64,000 bases of DNA from Pseudisothecium myosuroides (GCA_951799445.1 OX637287.1:45041724-45105723), one strand, 5' to 3'; counted from the first letter of the stretch, positions 1-12,201 are shown. Numbers and translations: made by a program. Notes: generated from the sequence alone by a model not told the origin.

Positions 1-2090
1 GCATGGAAGAACAAGACAAGGTGTTATTGGTGATCGACAATATATGGGATGATCAGAGCTTCATAGCCAAACGGTTCTTGAATATGAAGTTTGCGGAAGG
101 AAGCAAATTGATATTGATAGCTCGCAATATGCAAGTGTTACTGCGAAGTGGGCTTCGAGTCACATGCTGCAAAAGCATGCCTTCCTTAAGGGAAGAGGAA
201 GCAATGGAGCTATTCATCCAGGCTGGACGTTGTGATGTGAAAGACGAGAGGGACCAAGCCAATATCAGAAAGTGGGTCTCTTATTGTTACGTTGGCAAAA
301 GATTTCAGTATCATCCACTTGCCCTCATTGTGTTAGCTGGTGCGATTACAAATGTCATGGGTCGAAAACCCTCGGAGTGGATTGATGACAACCTTGACTT
401 TAAAGTTGCCACCCGAAGTGAGAAACAAGTTTCTGAAGTCTTGAGATTTGGTTATAATTCACTTCCTCCTCCGTACCGCCCAATTTTTGTGAGCCTAGTT
501 CTCTTTGCCCCAACCAAGGAATTTGTTCCAACCAAGCCAAGTGTGTCAGTGCACAGCGTGGAGAATACTTGCAGGTGGCTTGCAATCGTGCACAACATGG
601 GAGAAAACAGAGCTCTTGCATTTGTGAGTACCTTTGAACGTATCCATGTATGAATTCGTGGAATAATTTCTCTATTTCAAATCTGAGGTGTCCTTATGGT
701 GTGGATAAAGTGAACCGTCATCAAGTATGTACTGAAAGTGAGATAATCGTGCCTGTTGCAGTTGCAGGAGATGAAGGCGAAGAATGTTGTGGAGCAGTGG
801 CAGGATACTTCCAACAATTTGAGGATTCAGGACTCGTACCTTGAATTTGCTGAGTGTGAGCTTCAGCAGGGTCGATATCGAGCTTCCCATGCTATCTTCA
901 ATGATGACAAGAATATCCCGGACGAGCTCAAAACAAGTCCAAGCGAGAAACCCAACCTCTCTCAACGAAATGCTCTCAATGAAATGTCGAAAGAACTGAA
1001 GGTGCTGAAGCTAGTGAATTGTTCGGAACTCAAGACAGTTGACTTGGGGTACATGACAGAATTGCGGTATCTTGTGGTGGAAGGGTGCCCTATGCTGGAG
1101 AAAATTCATGGACTCAAGAAACTGAGCAATCTAGCCTGGTTGCAATGGAATTACTGCAACATATTTCTTGTGGATGTGCCATTGCAAAGTAATCTGCAAG
1201 TGCTGAGGCTAGAAGGAGGGTATTATTATGAAAGCAAAGGCCCGCAGCTCCAGGATTTTCTGATTTGTAAGCCCCCACAAGTGCATCTGTGCAAGGCCAT
1301 GAAAGAACTCTCGTTGACCAAGTTTCCTCAACTAGAGAGAGCTCCAGAGTTGTCTACTCTCATCACTGTGGAGACAATAATCTTCAACGGATGCATTAAA
1401 CTGAAGCACATTCCAGATTTGAGTGCCTTATCATCTTGCTTGCGCAGTCTTCATCTATGCGAGTGTGCATCTCTCGAAAGAATCCCAGGTTTAGAGAATT
1501 TAACAGCTCTATTACACCTTGGCCTTTCCAGATGCACTGGCCTAAAGAAGATTCCAAGTCTGCATCGGTTGAAGAAACTCAGGTTTCTGGATTTGAGTGC
1601 AACGGGGATCCGCGAGATTCCAGGCATTCAAGCGTTACATGAGCTTGCAGAGCTTCATCTGAACTCTTGTGAAAATCTTCCAAGTTTCCCGGATCTCTCA
1701 GGCTTGCACAAACTGAAGAAGATCTTCTGGCGAGGATGTCGTGTGGGGAGGGATGGAGTGACGTTTTCTGAATCCAAATATTTGGATTTCAGTGAAAAAA
1801 GTGACGAAAGCGATGTGAGTGCCAATGACAGTGATGAGAGCAATTCAGATGAGGCCAAGGGCGAGGAGGCCACGGACGAGGAGGTTAGTGACGAAGGCGA
1901 CGACGACGATGGTGAGGCCAAGGACACCGACGATGAGGATGATGGATTGGAAAGTGAACATGACGAAGGGATGGAAGAAGAGCCGTCTGAAAAAGAGGAA
2001 GATGACGAGGAATCTGCAGAGGAGCTCGAGTATGGAGATGGAGATGACGAGGACAGCTCAGACTCGAATTCAGATGGGGATTCAGGATAG
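1..2090 (+). CDS. NB-ARC-LRR disease-resistance-like protein, 3' part
   Basis: The gene enters from the left edge, so the true start is not in the window. Exon 1 (to 623) carries the second half of an NB-ARC domain: a kinase-2 motif (VLLVIDNIWDD), an RNBS-B-like segment (GSKLILIARN) and a GLPL-like motif (YHPLALIVLAGAI). The donor at 624 (GTGAGT) and the acceptor ending at 767 join in frame (phase 0), so exon 2 is 768-2090. Exon 2 encodes about ten irregular leucine-rich repeats (about 984-1740) and then a roughly 100-residue tail made almost only of D, E and S. The N-terminal signalling domain (TIR, CC, kinase or other) lies outside the window. Proteins of this class are intracellular ATP/ADP-switching immune receptors. 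The acidic tail is unusual. The reading frame is open throughout. Confidence 0.85.
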
Positions 2091-3171
2091 CTGCTTAGTT
2101 CAAATCCACATCCCACTCCATTAGAACCCAAAAGGGACGTTCAAATGAAAAGGCAAAATCAACTGTGCTTTATTTACGGTTCAATCTCTGTTAAGTAGAC
2201 TGTACAGAGTTCCAGTTGTTTGCATACCGTAGTTCTACGTTCAGTTCCTGTATGCAGTTGGGCACGCAGTTCAAAGACTCAAGGCTCAAGGCTCAAGCTC
2301 TACAATTTTGGAGACTCGTAACTTGACAATGAGCAAATTATGCAAGTTTCAGGTTCATTTTGCACACCGAACTTTCATTCTAATTTGTAATTTGTAATTT
2401 GTAAACTTAATTGAAAAATTCGCTTGACTATTTACAGAAGGTTCTAAGAAAATGCTATAAACATATACGTGCTGAAATTTTATTTATAATGTGAGCTTAA
2501 CAGTGTTCTCTCTTTTCAACTGGCCTAAACTTCAATTCGTCAAATATATGCGCATCGAAAAGGAACCAGCGACCATGCATTTCCTGCATGCCTTCTGTTC
2601 CGCAGTCACGTTTATTTTGAAGTTTTACTTCAACATTCAACGAATAACATTTTTCCTCATTTTTGACGCTTAGTTTGGCCCATTAAAATTTTCTTTTTAC
2701 TATTTTTACTATTTCGGATCAAAATGTCGGGCTCAATACATATGAAAATGAACCGCACTCTTGTCCACTATGCGAGCAAAAAAATGGTTCTTAAACTCAT
2801 GATTCACGAGTCTAATTCCATTTGATAAATAGAAAAATGAACTTGACACATACTAAAGAATTAATACATTATCAATATCATTCATGAATTTATAATCACT
2901 CCTTTACACCACAAGTCGCTGAAATAGCCAGATCTTTTGCAATTTAAATCCAATGAAACAACTTGCAATGGAAAGCTAACTGAGAGGGCATCTGGTCCTC
3001 GTTGCAATCCAAGATTGATGCCACCTCCATTTCCTTCTATTAAGCTCAAAATCACGCCAAGACCCAATTTGGGCTCTTTGGATGTTTGAGGTATATAAAA
3101 CATCGAATTTGGTTTGGCATCCAACCTCAGTTTCAGGTCATCTAGGGTGAAATCTAGGACAAGATTCTAAA
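2091..3171. other. Intergenic, including a weak ORF
   Basis: This stretch holds the probable 3' UTR of the NB-LRR gene and then AT-rich DNA. On the minus strand 2882-3124 is open for 80 codons just downstream of the Josephin stop. It resembles no family I know, and I treat it as 3' flank or UTR rather than a gene. Confidence 0.5.
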
Positions 3172-4409
3172 TCATGTCTGCTCATCAATTGGCTTGTTCA
3201 GGACAAAGATGACCACACCATTAGTGGAGATTACAGAGTTCAGATAATCCCTTAAGTCGTCTTCCCCATTCCCAAAACAAATAGGCGCAACACGGTCACT
3301 GTCTAGATTATACCACATGCCTTGCACCTTCCGGACCGCAACCCAGTGCCGTCCCGGCCACATCCCTAGCAATTTCTTGGTTGAAAAGTTGACTATCATG
3401 CCCAGTAACCTATCATCCCCATATTCTGCAATTTTTGAAAGTAAGTCATCGATTCCTTTCCGGCGATCGAACCAAACCACCTCTTTCTCTCTTGAATTAA
3501 GTGCAGAGATTAACACGTTTGCATCATAGTTTCCTGTCACAGCATTTCTATGGGGCTTGAAGATCAAAGAAAGAGGATTGGGCACACTGGATCCTGCCTC
3601 GGCAGTGGATAAGGCATCCGCTATGGAGTCCAGCTCTTTTCTGGTAAAACAATTATCGCCCTGTAAAATAGGTCAAACAGACACCAAGACCAGTAAGAAA
3701 GAGTACTAAGTGAGGCATTTCGTCACAAACACAGATAAGAAAACAGAATTACCCTTAGCAAGTACAAATAAGGTTAACTTGTACTACAGAGGACCCAAGG
3801 AGGGAAACTACCATGCTATAGGTAGCATACTCTAAAAATTCTTCTTCCAGGTTCAATTGAACCTTTTAGACCACAAACCTTACAGAGCGGAACAAGTAGG
3901 GTTCATGGTAAGGCCAGAATAAAATGGGATTGATCTCAGGGACTTTCGTTTTTTATGATTACACTAGGGTACTTCAAATAGGACTTAGTTGCTTACATAC
4001 CTTAGAGAACACCAGGTCTGCACGGCAGGTCAGATTGATTTACATATGAATTATACTTTTAATGTATAAGATGGCAATCAGTGGCATTTGCGATCCATTT
4101 CGCGTCACGGAATACAGTCTCCCGGCAAGCCGTATGCTTTGAGAATGAACTCTAAACCGGGACATGAAATAAAACAAAAAACTCCAGTATAAAACTGGCA
4201 TAACGCACAGAACTTTATCATTCTTGGGCACTAGTGCTGGTCTACCAGTGAACTGCAAATCTTATAATCTATCACACTGCAAGAATCAGAGAGAGTGAAG
4301 AAGGGTAACAAACCTGAAGAAGATTATTGAGGCAGTGCAGCAAGCAGAACTGAAAGTGCTGCCTCTCATGGAATAAGTTCGCAGTACCTCCTTCTGCATC
4401 TACTGCCAT
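3172..4409 (-). CDS. Josephin-domain deubiquitinase, JOSD-like
   Basis: There are two coding exons: 4409-4314 and 3660-3172. The intron has GT at 4313-4312 and AG at 3662-3661, and the join is phase 0. The product is 194 residues, close to animal JOSD1/2. Exon 1 carries the catalytic cysteine in the context FHERQHFQFCLLHCLNNLLQ (Cys22). Exon 2 has FTRKELDSIADAL, GNYDANVLISAL, the catalytic histidine in GRHWVAVR (His137) and the third triad position in WYNLDSD (Asp152, equivalent to ataxin-3 Asn134). Josephin proteases are cysteine hydrolases that cut ubiquitin from proteins. All core motifs are present, so the enzyme should be active. The start is the first ATG before the conserved FHERQ motif. 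There is no UIM or other extra domain. Confidence 0.9.
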
Positions 4410-5170
4410 ACTTGAGCTCTATCCTAGATTTCAAGAAGACTTTGATGTGGTTATTAGTTTCAGTTTCTCGTCAAACATCTGGATTGACGTCCTCCAACAA
4501 TCTGCAGCAACGATAGATGTTCAGTACCAACACCGTTGATCAGCTTTACAACTAGACCATCCAAGGGCAGGGTTACTCAAGTTAACTCAATTAGTGCATG
4601 ACACTACTGGTAATTGTTTCATATTGCGTTTTACACTAGAAATCATTTCATTGTTATTGGAAATGTAGAAAAATGCAATATAGAACAAATAGTGCATCTT
4701 GCACTAATTGAAATAAATTGAATTGACTTGAGTAGTATTGAGGACCTGCTGTACAGACGAGTTCTATAGGGTATCAAAAGCAACAAAATCGTATCCAAAG
4801 TATAGAGGACACTAATGTATTTATATCAACAAAGCGTCAACGAGATCAAACTCTAGGTGACCTCTCTTGTAAGAAAATACTAGACCCCAAGCGGGAGGGT
4901 CTGCATGGCTGATCCAGCCTTGTCACAAACTCTACAACTCTATTTCGTAGGGTTTGTGACATATGAAGGTCTTCAAAGGGCACCCGGAAGCCAAGATCAG
5001 GGATTCTTCACCTGCGGGACATTCAAAGCATCAAGACTCGAGGAAGAAAGCCTATAATATGCTAGTTTCCTCCTTCGGATTTCAATAATACACTAGCTGA
5101 ACATCCATGTCCTTAACAGATATCCAACATATGACGAATACCATAATCAGAATTTGAGAAGACTCTTGAA
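4410..5170 (-). other. Likely 5' UTR and UTR intron of the Josephin gene
   Basis: No conserved coding region is seen. On the minus strand a good acceptor (TTGCTGCAG) lies about 90 bases before the start codon, near 4508-4500. A possible upstream exon ends at a GTGTGT donor near 5842. It contains a short ATG frame that would end after 26 codons, a possible uORF. This is inference from splice motifs only. Confidence 0.3.
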
Positions 5171-5173
5171 CGC

Positions 5174-6020
5174 CGGGTTTAGGGTTTAGGGTTTAAGGCT
5201 CAGGTTTGAAACAGGGTATGCGGGCAATCGGGAATACTACAGAAGCGTTGATTTTGAAACGCTAGGAAACTAACCCGATAAGAAAAATTTACGCATTCAT
5301 GATGAACGCATACAAGCTTTATGTCAAAAAAGACAGAAACGCTGCCACCAACTTGATATGAAGGAGGCGAATCAAAAGCATTTCGAATTCAGACCCCAGA
5401 TACTCGACAGAAAAGCAATTGTGCTCACACTTCATACTTGGATCAAGTGAATATTATAACTCTCCACGTATAAGCTACAGCTCTCTAGAAGCACTTACAA
5501 TCAGGATTAGAAGTTTAGGGTTTGAGAGAGCAAGCGGGGACACTACATACAGGTGGAGCTTCAATTTCGAAAAGAGAAACCAACCCAGAAAAGCAAAGTC
5601 TACCCACTCATGATCAGCGCATACGAGCTTGTTTCGAGGAAAACAGGAAACCCTGCCACCACCTTGATATGCAGGAAACAACACGACCGAAGGCGAATCA
5701 AAACCACATTGCATTCAGACCCCACTTGCAATTGCGTTCCTACTTCCTACTTGGATCAAGCGCAAATTATTATTTCCATAAAGCTCTACGGAAGAACTTG
5801 AAAATCTAATATTACGATTATAAGGATTGCACAGCGACACACCTGCACAAGAGTCGTTGCCTCCTCGTCCTGACACTTCATTCCCACTGCAATTCCAGGA
5901 TTTATTTAGGGTTTAGGTTCAAGATTGTAGCAAACGGGAGCAATGCAAACAGGCTAGGCTTCAATTGTGAAACGTTCTGCAACCAACCCAAGACCTAAAA
6001 TCTGCCACCAGCCTACAGAG
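5174..6020. repeat. Three diverged tandem copies with telo-box starts
   Basis: Each copy begins with a TTTAGGGTTT telo-box: about 5174-5470, 5512-5800 and a shorter one 5900-6020. The first two share in order CGCATAC-AGCTT, CTGCCACCA-CTTGATATG, GGCGAATCAAAA, ATTCAGACCCC and CTTGGATCAAG. The third retains AACCAACCCA and CTGCCACCAG. The block lies upstream of the Josephin gene and may be a duplicated promoter or 5' UTR segment. Confidence 0.65.
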
Positions 6021-6169
6021 GGAGAGAAAATTTCCGGTGAGGCTGATAACCCAAAGGGAAGAATGAAGACTCGTCTCAAGCAGCGGAGCTAGTCGGTGGA
6101 CCGACAGAGTGGCGATCACCATATGATTGGGCACGGCATGATTGGCTCGCTTAACCCTCAAGCGCCGGC

Positions 6170-6407
6170 AGAATTTTACTTTTATTTTTCAAAGATGAAA
6201 ATATATGTCTTCTATACTTCACAAAATTTTAGATTTTCTTTGTGAAAAATTGATTTTTTTGAGAATTTCTGAAGAGAAAGTGAAGTAAAGTCCTATCAAA
6301 TAGAAAATTATCTCAAACAAAACCCTGAAAATTTCTCCCAAGTTCAAATTGCAATAAAATATTCAGTCTCCAAATTTTTTTCAAAATTCAAATTGGAATA
6401 GAAACTA
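6170..6407. other. AT-rich spacer
   Basis: No gene or clear repeat seen. Confidence 0.5.
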
Positions 6408-6640
6408 CACAAAATAGTGAAATTAAGTTGCCTTACCTCAAGAAAGTTACTTTAGAAGCCATCAAAGTCAACAAATATTTCTACAAATATTTTTATTTGT
6501 ACATGTGGAGGTTCACAAGTCCCAATTACAACAAAATCCTAATTCAAAAGTGGTGCATTCTCGTAAAGTTACATGAAATATTTATATAGTGCCAAATGTC
6601 AAGAAATTAGTATGGGGCAACCTAATTTCACTATTTTGTG
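6408..6640. mobile_element. TA-flanked MITE, copy 1
   Basis: A 233-bp element with inverted ends CACAAAATAGTGAAATTA and its complement, flanked by TA on both sides (6406-6407, 6641-6642). A second full-length copy lies inverted at 54743-54974. A TA target with short inverted ends suggests a Tc1/mariner-type non-autonomous element. No ORF. Confidence 0.8.
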
Positions 6641-6910
6641 TAGAGCAGATGGACTTAATTTCTCTAGTTGGGTTCAAACTCAAAAAATATCATTTTTACA
6701 GAGAAATTTCAGACTTAGAGTAAGGAGCAGCAACTTCCTAAAATACACTAAAATAGCATATTTTATGATTCATTTATTTTACTAACTTCTTGTTTACATA
6801 AAGATAGATTAAACATCAACTTAGATTTGTTTTGCAAATCAATTTAAATTGGTGTTTGTTTCCTTTAGAATCTTGTTTACAATGCAAGTCCTTTGAAGAT
6901 GAAAGTTTAG

Positions 6911-8752
6911 CCCCTAAAATACCAAGGCATTTTTTGGCTCCAGAACCACTGAAAACTGCCATTTTTGCTGCGATCACTCCCTAACCCCTAAAGGACCAAG
7001 GCCTTTTTTCTGCCAAAAAACACTCAAAACTGCCATTTCTATAGCAAAAAGTAAAAAAAAATTAAAATTGTTTTTTTTCCACATCTAACCGTAGGATCTT
7101 ACACATAATTGGTATAAGAATGTGTGGAAAAAATTTCAGAATTTTTGACCGCACAGATTGCAAGATATCTGCGTTTAAAGTGGAAAAAAAAAGTTTTTCA
7201 GCACATTGTGGGACCAGATTTTTTGGCTTTAAACATTTTTAACTTAAAATTTTTGCACTACAACGTTTTGAGCTTTAAATCTTTATAGTGGAGAATTGAG
7301 TTGAGAGTCTAGGAAAAAAAAAATTCAAAAAAATCTTAGTTATCATTCTTAAAAAAATTGTTAAGTAGAAGTAGATACAAGATCGAAGGAAAATCTAAAA
7401 TATTCATATATTTTAGATGGAATTAAAATGCACTAATCCCAATGGTGAGATTGTTCTAGCAAGTAAACTAAACCATTACAAAAAAAAAATTTGAAAAATT
7501 ACAAAAATTGCATTCCGAAATGAATCCTACAAGTTATTTTTTTCAAGAAGATGCTCTAACTGCCCGAAAAACAAGAATGTCCATAACTTCCTCATAACAA
7601 ATCCAAATGAAATGAATAAAAGCTTTCCAGATAGACAAAAATATAATCTATGAGAAAAAAAATATTTAAAAAAAAATTTCAAAATTTTGCAAATTTTTTT
7701 TGCTGCCCCACGTCCCCACGCATTCCAAGAAATGGCATAACTTCTCGCTCGAAGGTCCGATTTAAAAAAAAAATTCGCCACGTACCTCTTTCAATTCTTC
7801 ACGTTCACAAAAAGTTTCAAAAAATTAGACAAAGTAAAACACCAAAAAGGTACATGCCCGAATTCCCATTTGTCCCCCGAGGGGACAATGGTCCTTTAGG
7901 GGCTAAACCCAAAAAAACTTTTTTTTAGAATCTAACTGTAGGATCTTGTACTTCACTTGTCTTAGATTATGTGGTAAGAATTTCAAGACATTTGACCGTT
8001 CTGATTGGAAGATATTAACATTCAAAGTTGGAAAAAAAAGTTTTTTTGAACTGTTTCCTGCAATTTCAGATGACTTTGACGGCCATTTGTGGATTTTTTT
8101 TGCACTATACAACAAAAAGTTGTAATTTTTTATCTTGAACGTTTGAGTTGAAAGTCGGGGAAAAAAATTTCAGAATGTCAAACCTTAATTTTCACATATA
8201 AAAAAATTGTTAAATAGAAGTAGGTCCAAAATTGAACGAAATACTAAATTGTTAATAGCTCTTAGGTGGAATTAAAACAACATAATCCCAATGGTGGGAT
8301 TTTTCTTGCAAACAAACTTGACCTCATCAAAAAAAAAAAATTGAAAAAATTTGAAAATTGCATTCAAAAATGAATTCTATAAGTTAGTTTTTTTGAAGAT
8401 GCTTAAATTGCCCAAAAAACAAGATTGTCCATAACTTTCTCATTATTAGTCCAAATAGAATGAATCAAAGCTTCAAATGTAGACAAAAACATGATCTTTG
8501 AGGAAAAACAATAAAAACAATAAAAAACTTTTTTTTGTGTTTTTTTTTTCTGCCCGCCGAATTGCTTTTTTGCTTTAGGATGGCATAACTTTTGCTCCCG
8601 GGCACCGATTGAAAAAAAAATTATATTTTTAGAAAGCTAATGTGATTCCCTATCTTCAAAAAAAGTTTCAAAAAATCAGATCAAAATTTGAGGCCACACG
8701 GATCTGCCCAAAATCTGAAGTGTCCCCCGAGGGGACTTTGGTACTTTAGGGG
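6911..8752. mobile_element. piggyBac-like non-autonomous element, split by a second copy
   Basis: Ends are CCCCTAAAATACCAAGG on the left and the complement of CCCCTAAAGTACC on the right, with TTAG on both sides (6907-6910, 8753-8756). A related element (6985-7902) sits inside. Without it the host element is about 920 bp, the same size as its guest. No ORF. Confidence 0.75.
6985..7902. mobile_element. piggyBac-like non-autonomous element, nested
   Basis: 918 bp. The left end is CCCCTAAAGGACCAAGGCC and the right end is the complement of CCCCTAAAGGACCATTG. It is flanked by CTAA on both sides (6981-6984, 7903-7906). The interior is closely related to 10107-11030 (inverted), 21280-22214 (inverted) and 23949-24880. 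AT-rich, without coding capacity. Confidence 0.8.
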
Positions 8753-8756
8753 TTAG

Positions 8757-9088
8757 GGTCGGTTTTGGGTGCACCTATTTTCTACATCATCCAAAAAATG
8801 CATGCTAAGAAAATTTCAAATTCCCTTTCGGTTCCCAAGAAGATTCAACACAAATGCAAATGGTTTAATAATTGGATGATTGGGTTGTTGTCATACTCAT
8901 AGGCTTACGCTCACAAGTTTTGTTTGAATGTCGTCATTTTACTTGCAAATGGCTTCTCTCCGATCTCTAAGAAATATGTCAATTGACATATAGCTCCTCC
9001 AAGGTACCTAGATAGTAAATCTGGGTGGTAATGGACATGTTTATCATAGCTCCAGATATGTTCATCCAATCAAATAGCTAAGATACAT
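8757..9088. other. Spacer
   Basis: No gene or recognised repeat. Confidence 0.5.
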
Positions 9089-9213
9089 GGTGGTAATTAA
9101 AACAGGCAAGGTTCTCAAATGGTTTACATGTGCACATGGTTGATCATTCATGTTCTAAAATGATCACCATATGCACTTGTGAACCATTTTTGAACCATGT
9201 CCATTTTACCACC
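9089..9213. mobile_element. Small palindromic foldback element, copy 1
   Basis: About 125 bp that is nearly all hairpin: ends GGTGGTAA / TTACCACC and centre TGATCATTCATGTTC-TAAAATGATCA. A shorter relative is at 46989-47082. It resembles a foldback MITE. Confidence 0.7.
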
Positions 9214-9615
9214 ATCTCAGTTACCTTCAACCCACAGTAGGTAGTAACAAGTCCAGTCATTAAGAATTTGGAACATTGAATGAAAATTGGAAAACGTGTG
9301 GAGATGACCAGATTAAATGTGAGCAACTTACTGTACACATGGACTCGGCTCTAAATTCAATGCCAGAGCACAGTAAGCTTATTTATGTACATTCCAGTGG
9401 CCAACCTGGCAACAACCAGCCATCATCCAAAATTTTGAACTGAAAGTCTGAAACTCTGCCTGTTCAATTGCTTGTTTATACTGTGTTTACACGTTTTCCT
9501 TATGACGGAGCTCTGAGTTGTATGAGACCGAGTTATTGACTGTAAGTTACATTCTGGTCTTTGGCAATCACATGATCTTACCAATTTTTTTCTCCATATA
9601 TTTATTTTTCTAAAA
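9214..9615. other. Spacer
   Basis: No gene or recognised repeat. Confidence 0.5.
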
Positions 9616-9619
9616 TTAA

Positions 9620-11228
9620 CCCCTAAGGAATCAGGGTACATATCGTGCAAAATTTGTTAAAAACTGTCACTTTTTAGGGCAGTGACAAAGGAAAAGGAAA
9701 AAGAAAACGGTTATTTTGAAGTTCACATGTACAGAAGTTTACTTGATTACTACAGGAATGTGTGGAAAAAATTTCATAATTTTGGATTGTATTGATTTCA
9801 AGATTATGGCATTTGAAGTTTGAAGATTTTTTCTAGGTTTTGACCCAACCCAAGGGCCATCACACTTCAAACTCCTCCTAGAGTGAGATTTTAGCACTAC
9901 AATTATGAGCTGCCCAAAAATTTTGGGGCAACATAATTTTTGATCTCGACACCCTATCAAACAAAAAATTTACATTTCCAAGAAAGGGGTACATGTCCAC
10001 ACCTCGTGTCATATTTATTTTTATAACTTCAATTTTAGATTTGACGTGTAAAAAGAAGATTGAAAACTTCAAAGCACTTTCATTGTTTTAATACCCTCTT
10101 GATTAACCCCTAAATGACCGTTGTCCATTCGGGGGACAAATGCGTTTTCGGGCATATACCTACGGGCTGAAATTTTCTTCTCATTTTTTGAATTTTTTTT
10201 TGGAGGTAGAAAAGTTGATTAGCTTTGTGGGAATATAATTTTTTTCACAATCGATGGCCGGGAAAAAAAGTTATGACCAAATAAGCTCAAAACAAGGGAC
10301 GGGGGGCAGCCCGGGCAGCAAAAAAAATGGCAAAAATTTGAATTTTTTTTTAAATATTTTTTTTCTCATAGATTATATTTTTTTCTATCTGGAAAGCTTT
10401 GATTCATTTCATTTGGATTTATTATGAGAAAGTTATGGACATTCTTGTTTTTCGGGCAGTTAGAGCATCTTCTTGAAAAAAATAACTTGTAGGATGCATT
10501 TCTGAATGCAATTTTTTGAGTTTTTGAATTTTTTTTGTGGCATGGTTTAGTTTACTTGCTAGCACAATTTCACCATTGGGATTAGTGAATTTTAATTCCA
10601 TCTAAAATATATGAATATTTTAGATTTTCCTTTTATCTTGTACCTACTTCTACTTGACAATTTTTTTAAGAATGATAATTAAGTTTTTTTGAATTTTTTT
10701 TTCCTACTTAGACTCTCAACTCAATTCCCCACTATAAATATTTAAAGCTGAAAACTCTGTAGTGCAAAAATTTTAAGTTAGAAATGTTCAAAGTCAAAAT
10801 CTGGTCCCGCAATGTGTTGACAAACTTGTTTTTTTCATTTTAAACGCAAATATCTTGCAATCTGTGCGGTCAAAAATTCTGAAATTTTTTCCACACACTC
10901 TCATACTAGTTAGGTGTAAGATCTACGGTTAGATGTGGGAAATTTTTTTTTCAATTTTTTTCAATTTTTGCTATAGAAATGGCAGCTTTGAGTGTTTTTT
11001 GGTAGAAAAAAGGCCTTGGTCCTTCAGGGGTTAAGCATTATAACCTTTCAACTCATAAATAATATTGTTGTATTTTCTTTTCCTACATGACTCATAACTC
11101 ATCTAGTTGGAATCAAAAACAGTTACAATTTGAAAAAAATTGATAAAACTTATCAAATCTTGTTCTTTTTGTTTAATTTTGAGCAAACTTGAAAGAGCTC
11201 AAAAAAAGGCAGCTTTAGCATTTAGGGG
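9620..11228. mobile_element. TTAA-flanked element of a second subfamily, split by another
   Basis: Left end CCCCTAAGGAATC, right end complement of CCCCTAAATGC, with TTAA on both sides (9616-9619, 11229-11232). It is interrupted by 10107-11030. Without that insert it is about 680 bp and its right part matches 58258-58921. No ORF. Confidence 0.75.
10107..11030. mobile_element. piggyBac-like non-autonomous element, nested
   Basis: 924 bp, inverted relative to 6985-7902. Flanked by TTAA at 10103-10106 and 11031-11034. Right end is the complement of CCCCTGAAGGACCAAGGCC. The homologous stretch near 58700 lacks it and shows the pre-insertion site. Confidence 0.85.
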
Positions 11229-11250
11229 TTAAGACCAATATTACTACTAT

Positions 11251-11565
11251 TAAGGTAATAGGCTCTAAAATCGCCTACCCTACTCAAATGTACATTGCTT
11301 GTACATATAACTATTTCATAGCCTTCAGTGATGTACAAACAGTGTACATTTTAGGGGGTGATTGATTTTAGAGCCCTATGCCACTTCAACTTCAAAATTT
11401 CTTAACTAATTCCAGAAAGCTCCAAAAAATATGAAACGACTTGGGTTAGATGCCAATTCCTCTTGTCTTTGAAGGAAAATTTACTAAAAAATATTTTGAG
11501 ATGTTTCACCTCCCCAGAATTCAGTTTCAGCTCTTAGGTGGGCAATTTCTGAACCTGTCACCTTA
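11251..11565. mobile_element. MITE with AAGGTA...GGCTCTAAAA ends, copy 1
   Basis: About 315 bp. The left end TAAGGTAATAGGCTCTAAAAT and the right end (complement TAAGGTGACAGGTTCAGAAAT) are imperfect inverted repeats. A full inverted relative is at 36529-36861 and partial relatives at 22228 and 63775. Its right end abuts the Harbinger element. Confidence 0.7.
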
Positions 11566-12201
11566 AGGTGCTTTCGCACTTGGCGTTAGAGGAGGCATTA
11601 TACGCTGCTTCTACGGAGGAGCGGGACAGGGTATTCACACCACCGCATAGTGCTACGCCCGAGCTGACGTGGAAGCCTCGATTGCAGACGCAAAGAGCGG
11701 TGGTCAGAGACGGCGGCGGCGGCCCAGATTTTGAGGGGAACTTTAATTACGGACTAATCCTAAACCAGCGCATCAGGCAAAAACATAGATTTTGGACTTC
11801 TAGAAGCAATGGTAGGTACAGCGTCCTCCAACGCGCGTTTAAGTTAATTTGGCCGTAAGTGATTAAAGAATTAGCGGAAGGACGTCATGTTGTGGTCGCC
11901 CATGCCATGCAGCAAACGCTGGCGCTTCCATCGTATGCTTGAATTGAATGGCTACGTACAAAGATGTCCACTTCCTGAATACTAATTCCGCTCTCAGTAA
12001 GCTCCTGATCAGTAACGCCACTGAATTGTAGATTGAACTGTTTCGTCAATTGAGAAAAAAGCACGCTTTTACACGACTAATCTTGTCACTGCAGGTAGCT
12101 AGCCTGAATTGCACAGTTCTGATTGAGCTTGCGGAGAGAATAGTCGGTGCATGTTTACTGACACTGTGATTTCTGATTGCCCTTCTCATAGATTCCACAT
12201 C

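Noticed and set aside
1655..2131. Serine-rich minus-strand frame
   Set aside because: It is the antisense of the acidic tail of the NB-LRR gene.
2882..3124. Minus-strand frame after the Josephin stop
   Set aside because: No homology recognised and it lies where the 3' UTR is expected.
5174..5200. Interstitial telomere
   Set aside because: Only two to three TTTAGGG units; better read as telo-boxes.
11568..11858. Open frame at the left end of the Harbinger element
   Set aside because: It begins inside the terminal repeat and has no domain. The GC-rich element ends produce long open frames by composition.
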